DNA from: Bradyrhizobium pachyrhizi
Lineage (GTDB): Bacteria > Pseudomonadota > Alphaproteobacteria > Rhizobiales > Xanthobacteraceae
Reading direction: 5' to 3'
Assembly: GCF_001189245.1 (NCBI RefSeq)
Contig: NZ_LFIQ01000057.1
Coordinates: 143,038 to 179,661 of the forward strand
DNA length: 36,624 bases
Shown here: positions 31,306-36,624 of the stretch, piece after piece
How the letters are laid out: each line of letters begins with the position of its first letter
How positions within the stretch are numbered: position 1 is the stretch's first letter
Notes under the pieces: model-generated
What the model was told of the DNA's origin: nothing
What the model saw: the letters and a program-made list of their open reading frames with translations, nothing else
Database searches by the model: none
Translations under genes and position numbers: made by a program

Positions 31306-31431
31306 TCAACCCTGGCGCGCCTTGAAGCGGCGCTGGACCTTGTTGATCACGTAGACGCGGCCCTTGCGGCGAACCAGACGGTTGTTGCGATGGCGGCCGC
31401 GCAGCGACTTGAGCGAGTTACGGACCTTCAT
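31306..31431 (-). CDS. rpmJ: 50S ribosomal protein L36, cysteine-less type
   Basis: 41-aa ribosomal protein read on the minus strand: [20 protein letters not shown] then [21 protein letters not shown], ending in TGA at 31306. [10 protein letters not shown] and the terminal RFKARQG are L36 hallmarks. It lacks the zinc-binding Cys residues of the classical C+ L36, as in the C- paralogues common in alphaproteobacteria. AGGA lies about 8 nt before the ATG. It is too short for usual length cut-offs and easily missed. It is the only translation-apparatus gene in the window. Confidence 0.96.
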   Translation of the reverse strand: MKVRNSLKSLRGRHRNNRLVRRKGRVYVINKVQRRFKARQG

Positions 31432-31884
31432 GGGACAATCCTGTTACTTCGAAAGGCCCGTGTTGGAGGCCGTACCTGATCAATGCCAATATTTGGCAAA
31501 ATGGGATTTATCCCGATAAGCGGCCTGCCGCCCGGGACGGCCGCGTTCTAAGCCATCGGACCGTTAAATGTCAACCGAGACGGGCCGATTTTCGGGCCTG
31601 TCCTGGCCGGGAACCCGCCCAAGGCACCGCGCCACGCCATTGAGATCGCTTTGGAAACGGCGACGACCACAATTGTCCGGAGCAACGACGCGACCCGCCA
31701 TCTCTCTTTGACCATGGCGTCACGGCCGCCGAATCGCGTTTTCGTCCTCCTCGCGCCCGCCCACGACCGGACCTCGTGTCGGATTGAGCTCGGCCCACGA
31801 CCATATCCTCTCGGCGCTTGCGAAAATCGTTATATCATATAATTATTTTCCATCACCAATGAACACGCCCGCCGGGGAAGCCGA
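31432..31884. other. intergenic region between rpmJ and the amidohydrolase gene
   Basis: About 450 bp without a credible gene. It holds the rpmJ promoter with a palindrome TGCCAA-TAT-TTGGCA (31484-31498), and, at the right end, an AT-rich operator-like palindrome upstream of the amidohydrolase. Open frames inside lack ribosome-binding sites and protein character. Confidence 0.5.
31830..31842 (+). promoter_or_regulatory. AT-rich palindrome, possible operator
   Basis: TTATAT-C-ATATAA is a perfect inverted repeat around a central C, in strongly GC-rich surroundings and 43 bp upstream of the amidohydrolase start. MarR-, GntR- or similar regulators bind AT-rich palindromes of this length, but none is encoded next to it. 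Confidence 0.5.
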
Positions 31885-32769
31885 ATGCCCAAGCTCAAAC
31901 TGCCCGATATCGAAAAGGTCACAGCGATCGACATCCACACCCATGCCGAGGAGCCGTGCGGCATGCATGGCGACGACGGCTATGACGACTTCCAGGCGCA
32001 GATGGCCGACTACTTCAAGTCGCCGCACAAGCATCCGCCGACCGTGCCGGAGACCGCCGCCTACTACCGCGCCAAGAACATCGCCGCCGTGATCTTCCCG
32101 GTCGACGCCGAGCGCGAGACCGGCTTCCGCCGCTACAACAATTACGAAATGCTCGAGGTCGCCTCCGACCATCTCGACGTGCTGATCCCGTTCGTCTCGA
32201 TCGACCCGCACAAGGGCAAGCTCGGCGTCCGCGAGGCACGCAAGCTGATCGAGGAATACGGCGTCCGCGGCTTCAAATTCCACCCGACCATGCAGGGCTT
32301 CTACGCCAACGACCGCATGGCCTATCCGCTCTATGAAGCCATCAACGACGGCGGCGCGATCGCGCTGTTCCACACCGGCCAGACCGGCGTCGGCTCCGGC
32401 ATGCCGGGCGGCATGGGGATGCGGCTGAAATATTCCAACCCGATGTACATGGACGACGTCGCGGCCGATTTCCCCGACCTCAAGATCATCCTCGCGCATC
32501 CTTCTTTCCCATGGCAGGAAGAGGCGCTGTCGGTCGCGACCCACAAGCCGAACGTCTATATCGACCTGTCCGGCTGGTCGCCGAAATACTTCCCGCCGAT
32601 CCTGGTGCGCTACATCAACTCGATCCTGCAGGACAAGATGCTGTTCGGCTCCGACTGGCCGGTGATCACGCCGGACCGCTGGCTCGCCGACTTCGCCAAG
32701 CTCGACATCCGCGAGGAGATCCGGCCGAAGGTCATGAAGGCCAACGCGCGGAAGATTTTGGGGATCTGA
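31885..32769 (+). CDS. amidohydrolase-2 family metalloenzyme
   Basis: 294-aa cytoplasmic TIM-barrel hydrolase or decarboxylase of the amidohydrolase-2 family (ACMSD / gamma-resorcylate decarboxylase relatives). Metal ligands are suggested by DIHTH (His18, His20), FKFHPTMQGF (about 130-139), ALFHTGQTG (about 156-164), ILAHPSFPW and the late GSDWPV (Asp near 257). ILAHPSFPWQEEALSVATHKPNVYIDLSGWSPKYFPP is very typical. GGGGAAG lies 5 nt before ATG 31885. It has an AT-rich palindrome upstream. The downstream hydrolase begins 36 nt after its stop, so they may share a transcript. Substrate unknown, possibly an aromatic or dicarboxylic acid. Confidence 0.9.
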   Translation: MPKLKLPDIEKVTAIDIHTHAEEPCGMHGDDGYDDFQAQMADYFKSPHKHPPTVPETAAYYRAKNIAAVIFPVDAERETGFRRYNNYEMLEVASDHLDVLIPFVSIDPHKGKLGVREARKLIEEYGVRGFKFHPTMQGFYANDRMAYPLYEAINDGGAIALFHTGQTGVGSGMPGGMGMRLKYSNPMYMDDVAADFPDLKIILAHPSFPWQEEALSVATHKPNVYIDLSGWSPKYFPPILVRYINSILQDKMLFGSDWPVITPDRWLADFAKLDIREEIRPKVMKANARKILGI

Positions 32770-32805
32770 GGGAGTATTGTCGGCGGCAAGCTTCGGAGGT
32801 GGTTC

Positions 32806-33645
32806 ATGACGAACTTCACCGGACTTGCCACCCTCTCCGCACTCCTGATCGGAAGCGCAGGGCTATGCTGCGCGGCACGCGGCGGGCAGCCGCCCGCGTT
32901 CGTCGAATTCGAGAGCCCGCTTGCAAGTGCGCAGCCGCTGCAAGGCTATCTGCGAACACCCGATGGACCGGGCCCCTCACCCGCCGTGGTGCTGCTGCAC
33001 GGCTGCGCCGGCTTCTTCAAGCAACTCGACGAGCGCTGGGGCAAGCGGCTGGCGGCCTGGGGTTATGTCACGCTCACGGTCGACCGGTTCGGGCCGCGCG
33101 GCATCACCAGCGCCTGCACGAACGGCGCGCCGGCCGCAACCGTCCATGACGCCTATCGTGCGCTGAGCTATCTCGCGCGGCAATCGGCGGTCGATCCCGA
33201 TCGCGTCGCGGTGGTCGGGTTCTCGCAAGGCGCCTGGCTCGCCCTGCTCTCGGTCGAGCGTGGCGCGATCGAACATAACGCGGCAGAGAAATTCCGCGCG
33301 GCCGTCGCGTTCTACCCACCCTGCCTCAGCATCAAGGGCGACATGACGGTGCCGACGCTGATCATGGTCGGCGAGCTCGACGACTGGACGCCGGCCAAGG
33401 AGTGCCGGACCCTGGCCGAGGGCCGCGACGACTACGGCATCTCCCGGCAGAATAGTGCGGGACACCCGATCGAGCTGATTGTCTATCCCGGCGCCTATCA
33501 CGGTTTCGACGTGCCGCATTACAGCACGCCGGTGCAGATGCTGGGTCATCACCTCGAATTCAACGAGGTGGCCAGGGATCAATCCATCGACGCAATCAGG
33601 AAATTCCTGTATGCGACAATCGGCGGGCAAGAGAGATCACAATGA
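32806..33645 (+). CDS. dienelactone hydrolase family protein, exported
   Basis: 279-aa alpha/beta hydrolase. The N-terminal MTNFTGLATLSALLIGSAGLCCA looks like a signal peptide, so it acts in the periplasm or is membrane-tethered. The catalytic triad is suggested by Ser140 (VVGFSQGAWLA), Asp192/193 (VGELDDWTP) and His232 (YPGAYHGFDVPH), a classic dienelactone hydrolase layout. VVLLHGCAGF (about 61-70) forms the oxyanion hole. GGAGG lies 6-7 nt before the ATG. It overlaps the HAD gene by 4 nt (ATGA), so they are translationally coupled. Substrate unknown. Confidence 0.9.
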   Translation: MTNFTGLATLSALLIGSAGLCCAARGGQPPAFVEFESPLASAQPLQGYLRTPDGPGPSPAVVLLHGCAGFFKQLDERWGKRLAAWGYVTLTVDRFGPRGITSACTNGAPAATVHDAYRALSYLARQSAVDPDRVAVVGFSQGAWLALLSVERGAIEHNAAEKFRAAVAFYPPCLSIKGDMTVPTLIMVGELDDWTPAKECRTLAEGRDDYGISRQNSAGHPIELIVYPGAYHGFDVPHYSTPVQMLGHHLEFNEVARDQSIDAIRKFLYATIGGQERSQ

Positions 33646-34385
33646 CCATCAAGGCAATCGTCTTCGACGCCTACGGCACACTCTACGACGTCCAGTCGGT
33701 GGCCGACGTCACCGAGGATGCGTTTCCCGGCTACGGCGACATCATCACGCAGATCTGGCGCATCAAGCAGCTCGAATACTCCTGGCTGCGTTCGCTGATG
33801 CGGCGCTACCAGGATTTCGCCGTCGTAACCCGCGACTCCCTCGCCTACACGCTGCGCTGCCTCGGCCTGCAATGTGACGCGGCGACCTTCGCCCGCATCA
33901 TCGACAAATATCAGCATCTGGCGCTGTATCCGGACGCGGTCGGCGCGCTCGAGGCGATGAAGGACAAGAAGCTCGCGATCCTGTCCAACGGCAGCCCTGA
34001 CATGCTGAATGCGCTGGTGCGCAATTCAGGGCTCGACCGCGTGCTCGACGCGACCATCAGCGTCGATGCCCACAAGGTGTTCAAGCCGGCGCCCGAGGCC
34101 TACACGCTGATCGAGGAGGTGCTGAAAGTACCGCCGGCGGAGGTGCTGTTCATCTCCTCCAATCCGTGGGACGCCTGCGGTGCCAAGTCGTTCGGCCTCA
34201 ACGTCGCATGGATCGAGCGGGTGACGCCGCAGGCGATGGCGCTGGCCTGCGTCGAAAGCGAGACGGTCGCCCCATTGACGATGTTCAAGACGCTACGTAC
34301 CCAGATGGACGAGCTCGGCGTCGTGCCCGATCACCGGATCCACGGTCTCTCCGAACTTCCCGCCCTGGTGTCTGCAAGGTCCTGA
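33642..34385 (+). CDS. haloacid dehalogenase type II (HAD superfamily)
   Basis: 247-aa HAD hydrolase. The nucleophile is Asp9 in VFDAYGTLYD. Motif II is AILSNGSPDML (about 112-122), Lys in AHKVFKPAPEAY (about 147-158), and the SSNPWDACGAKSFGLNVAW segment (about 168-186) is typical of type II haloacid dehalogenases. DVATRDSLAYTLR-type helices form the cap (about 15-90). It overlaps the dienelactone hydrolase gene by 4 nt and is followed 5 nt later by a YbaK gene, so these three form an operon. Type II enzymes release halide from L-2-haloacids, but phosphatase or other activities are possible. Confidence 0.9.
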   Translation: MTIKAIVFDAYGTLYDVQSVADVTEDAFPGYGDIITQIWRIKQLEYSWLRSLMRRYQDFAVVTRDSLAYTLRCLGLQCDAATFARIIDKYQHLALYPDAVGALEAMKDKKLAILSNGSPDMLNALVRNSGLDRVLDATISVDAHKVFKPAPEAYTLIEEVLKVPPAEVLFISSNPWDACGAKSFGLNVAWIERVTPQAMALACVESETVAPLTMFKTLRTQMDELGVVPDHRIHGLSELPALVSARS

Positions 34386-34390
34386 ACGAC

Positions 34391-34864
34391 ATGAGCCTCG
34401 AGTCCGTCCGCGCCTTCTTCGCCGAGAAGGCGCCCGAAATCTCCGTGATCGAATCCACCACGAGCTCCGCGACCGTCGTGCTGGCGGCGGAGGCCTATGG
34501 CGTCGAGCCGGCGCGGATCGCCAAGACGCTGAGCCTGCGGGTCGGCGACCGCGTGGTGCTGATCGTCGCCGCCGGGACGTCGCGAATGGACAACAAGAAG
34601 GTGAAGGCGGCGTTCGGCGGCAAGCCGAAGATGCTCGGCCTCGACGAGGTCGCCGACATCACCGGCCACGAGGTCGGCGGCGTCTGCCCGTTCGGGCTGA
34701 AGACGCCGCTGCCGGTCTATTGCGACGTATCGCTGAAGGCATTCGATGTCGTGGTGCCGGCCGCAGGCTCGACCCACAGCGCGGTCCGCATCACGCCCGA
34801 CAGGATGGCGGAGCTGACTGCGGCCGAATGGGTCGACGTCTGCGAAGTCAGACCTGGGGACTAG
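34391..34864 (+). CDS. YbaK/EbsC-type aminoacyl-tRNA deacylase
   Basis: 157-aa cytoplasmic editing domain that hydrolyses mischarged aminoacyl-tRNA, such as Cys- or Ala-tRNA(Pro). The fold motif includes STTSSATVVLAAEAYGVEPARIAKTLSLRV, with the conserved Lys in IAKTL. AAGTSRMDNKKVKAAFG and HEVGGVCPFGLKTPLPVYCDVSL are also typical, the latter with the GGVCPFG loop. AAGG lies about 12 nt before ATG 34391. It is the last gene of the hydrolase/HAD operon. Its stop shares CTAG with the convergent Cys-rich protein gene. Confidence 0.9.
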   Translation: MSLESVRAFFAEKAPEISVIESTTSSATVVLAAEAYGVEPARIAKTLSLRVGDRVVLIVAAGTSRMDNKKVKAAFGGKPKMLGLDEVADITGHEVGGVCPFGLKTPLPVYCDVSLKAFDVVVPAAGSTHSAVRITPDRMAELTAAEWVDVCEVRPGD

Positions 34865-35241
34865 TCTTCATCGTCGAACGGCGGCCGCGATGGCGCCGGC
34901 TGCATCGGCTGTGGTGCGCGCGGCCGCTGCTGCATCTGCGGCTGCTGCGGCGCGCGGCCCTGCGCTTGCGGCTGTTGGGCTCGCCCCTGTGTCTGCGACT
35001 GTTGCGCGTTTGATTCGAACACGGCACGACAACTGTTGGAAAGTTGCGGCGTGTTCTGCCGCAGGCAAGCCACGATGCGCTGCACGTCGGGCACCTGGTC
35101 GCTGCAGAGCCGCCACACGTCCGGTGTGCACGCCATCTGCTGTTCCCAGGTTCCCCGATACTCCTCGGCGACGGCGGCCGTTGCCGTGACAGCTCCGCCG
35201 ATCGCTATGGCAAGGCTCAGGACGATCCGCTGCGATCGCAT
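34861..35241 (-). CDS. secreted Cys-rich protein with Gln/Pro tail, function unknown
   Basis: Predicted 126-aa exported protein. The signal peptide MRSQRIVLSLAIAIGGAVTATAAVA is cleaved about residue 25. Residues about 26-70 carry four Cys in a C-x8-C-x13-C-x11-C arrangement (ACTPDVWRLCSDQVP...VACLRQNTPQLSNSCRAVF), resembling the cysteine-rich repeat of rhizobial secreted proteins. The rest (about 75-126) is Gln/Pro/Arg low complexity (QQSQTQGRAQQPQ...), ending PFDDED. ATG 35241 has GGGAG 6 nt upstream. It faces YbaK convergently. No activity known. Confidence 0.85.
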   Translation of the reverse strand: MRSQRIVLSLAIAIGGAVTATAAVAEEYRGTWEQQMACTPDVWRLCSDQVPDVQRIVACLRQNTPQLSNSCRAVFESNAQQSQTQGRAQQPQAQGRAPQQPQMQQRPRAPQPMQPAPSRPPFDDED

Positions 35242-35398
35242 GTCGGGCTCCCGTTGTTCCAGATACTGGCCCGCGCGCGCATGTTCCCGCGCCGCGATTT
35301 GCTCCAAAGCTGCCCAATGAATGCGGCCAAGGATCGTTCGCGCAGACAACTAAAAGTGCAGACAACTAAAAGTGAAGAGAGTTTGTCCCGCGAGTTCC

Positions 35399-36388
35399 CT
35401 ATTCGACCTTGCCGATCTTCTTCACCGCCGCGATCAACCGCGCGCTGTCCTCTGCAACAAATTTTGAGAACGCCGGCGCGTCCATATAAGCGACAGGACT
35501 GCCCGCGGTTTCGAAGGTCTTGATTACCTGCGGCGCCTTCACGGCATCGGCCATCGCCGCGCGCAACCGGTCCATGATCGGCATCGGCAGCGCTGACTGC
35601 GCGAACAGTCCCGCCCAGATGTAGAACTCGACGTCCTTGTAGCCGAGTTCCTTGAAGGTCGGCAGATCGGGGAAGCTCGCGATCCGCTCGGCGCCCCAAT
35701 TGGCGAGCACGCGCATCTTGCCGTCCTCGACCTGCTGCTTGAGCGTGCCCGGCGCCGACGCCAATGCCTGCACGGTCCCGGAGAGCAGCGCGGTGAGCGC
35801 CGGGCCTGCGCCACGGAACGGCACGTGCAGCAGCTTTATTCCTGCGCTCGCCGCGAACATCTCCATCGCGACATGCAGCGTGCCGTACGGACCGGACGAG
35901 CCGTAGGGGATCTGTCCCGGGCGTTTCTTCGCGTCGTCGACGAATTCCTGCAGCGTCTTCCACGGCGCCGAGGCCGGCACCGCCAGCAGCGTCGGGTCGG
36001 CAAGCACACGCGCGATCGGCGCGAACTGCGACACCTCATAAGCCACCGGACGATCGAACAGCCGGTCGGCCTCCGGCAGCACTGCGAGCGAGGACAGCGT
36101 CATCAGCAGCGTGTAGCCGTCGGGCTCGGCGCGCGCGGCCTGCGCATTGCCGATCGATCCGCCTGCTCCGCCGGCGCGATTGTCGACGATCACAGGCTTG
36201 CCGAGGATACGCTCCAGCGCAAGCGCCACCGGCCGCGCCGCAAGGTCGGCCTGGCCGCCGGCCGGAAACGGCACGATCATCGTGATGTTGCGGTTGGGAT
36301 AGGCGCCTTGCGCAAACGCTGGCTTGGCGAGCGCAGCCTGCGCAAGCGGCAATGCGGCAGCGGCGCGCAGGAGTTCGCGGCGATTCAT
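35399..36388 (-). CDS. Bug-type (TctC) extracytoplasmic solute-binding protein
   Basis: 329-aa periplasmic binding protein. The N-terminal MNRRELLRAAAALPLAQAALAKPAFAQG is a probable Tat or Sec signal. The YPNRNITMIVPFPAGGQADLAARPVALALERILGKPVIVDNRAGGAGGSIGNAQAARAEPDGYTLLMT segment is hallmark Bug/TctC, where the PAGGQAD loop grips ligand. HVPFRGAGPALTALLSGTVQ is the second lobe motif. GGAG lies 11 nt before ATG 36388. No TctA/TctB partner genes are adjacent, so it may be an orphan receptor, as often in beta- and alphaproteobacteria. Ligands in the family are carboxylates. Confidence 0.94.
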   Translation of the reverse strand: MNRRELLRAAAALPLAQAALAKPAFAQGAYPNRNITMIVPFPAGGQADLAARPVALALERILGKPVIVDNRAGGAGGSIGNAQAARAEPDGYTLLMTLSSLAVLPEADRLFDRPVAYEVSQFAPIARVLADPTLLAVPASAPWKTLQEFVDDAKKRPGQIPYGSSGPYGTLHVAMEMFAASAGIKLLHVPFRGAGPALTALLSGTVQALASAPGTLKQQVEDGKMRVLANWGAERIASFPDLPTFKELGYKDVEFYIWAGLFAQSALPMPIMDRLRAAMADAVKAPQVIKTFETAGSPVAYMDAPAFSKFVAEDSARLIAAVKKIGKVE

Positions 36389-36598
36389 CGAGAGTTTCTC
36401 CCCAATCATTTTTTGGCGATCGCAGCCGATCGCGATGCCGCGGTCAGAGCCGCGGCTTGATCGCATGGTGCAGGAGCGGAGCGCTGATCTCAAGCGTCCT
36501 GCGCGCCGCATCTGACGCCGACGGACCGATGGGGAAGATCGAGCCTAGTCGGGCCGAGTGCATGCTGAGATTCGATCGAATAACGACGGCGCTGTGCT

Positions 36599-36624
36599 CC
36601 CTCTCCCCGTTCTTACGGGGAGAG
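36599..36624. repeat. start of a palindromic repeat, truncated by the window end
   Basis: CTCTCCCCG (36601-36609), TTCTTA loop, CGGGGAGAG (36616-36624). The sequence type matches the left end of the 3416-3575 element (CTTCTCCC...GGGAGAAG), so another copy probably continues beyond the window. Confidence 0.6.

Overview
The window looks like chromosomal core sequence from a Bradyrhizobium-type alphaproteobacterium. The evidence is high GC with strongly GC3-biased codons, a CIRCE-controlled groESL operon, a TorF/Gcw-type porin, an SbmA/BacA-like ABC transporter of the kind known as BclA in Bradyrhizobium, several small secreted proteins of a type I recall from this genus, and interspersed palindromic repeats typical of Bradyrhizobiaceae. 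This placement is recognition from memory, not a database search. I see no rRNA, tRNA, CRISPR array, transposase, integrase or prophage gene.

Layout. 1-4.2 kb: an L,D-transpeptidase, cheZ, two small secreted proteins, a palindromic repeat and a lipoprotein. 4.2-6.7 kb: heat-shock promoter, CIRCE element, groES, a palindromic repeat inside the operon, groL and a strong terminator. 6.7-12.8 kb: small genes, including a divergent MarR/monooxygenase pair with a perfect 20-bp palindrome, a large secreted protein of unknown function, a SnoaL-like protein, an Ada-like regulator followed by a hotdog thioesterase, and two envelope proteins. 12.9-18.7 kb: lactate/glycolate permease, BclA-like peptide transporter, TorF-type porin and a lysine-rich histone-like protein. 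18.9-26.3 kb: the glycolate oxidase genes, with glcD separated from glcE-glcF by about 3.3 kb that holds an ArsR-type regulator, a Tat-exported monooxygenase-fold protein, an acyltransferase and a small secreted protein. 26.5-31.4 kb: a soluble cytochrome c, pyruvate:quinone oxidoreductase, an alpha/beta hydrolase, a 58-aa protein, a TPR protein and a cysteine-less L36 (rpmJ). 31.9-36.4 kb: an amidohydrolase, a dienelactone hydrolase / HAD dehalogenase / YbaK operon, a Cys-rich secreted protein and a Bug-type solute-binding protein. The window ends inside another palindromic repeat.

How the genes may work together. Permease (12.9 kb), glcDEF and poxB form a loose neighbourhood for uptake and quinone-linked oxidation of small 2-hydroxy and 2-oxo acids, and cytochrome c could carry electrons onward. 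The most interesting regulatory architecture is the ArsR gene lying 32 bp upstream of glcE on the same strand, diverging from a Tat-exported ABM-fold gene across a perfect TTCGATCATGATCGAA palindrome. A second, unrelated regulator (MarR) is paired with another ABM-fold gene in the same divergent arrangement 15 kb away. I found no clearly new multi-gene defence or mobile system; the best leads are these regulator/ABM modules, the split glc locus, the repeat inside groESL and the uncharacterised small proteins.
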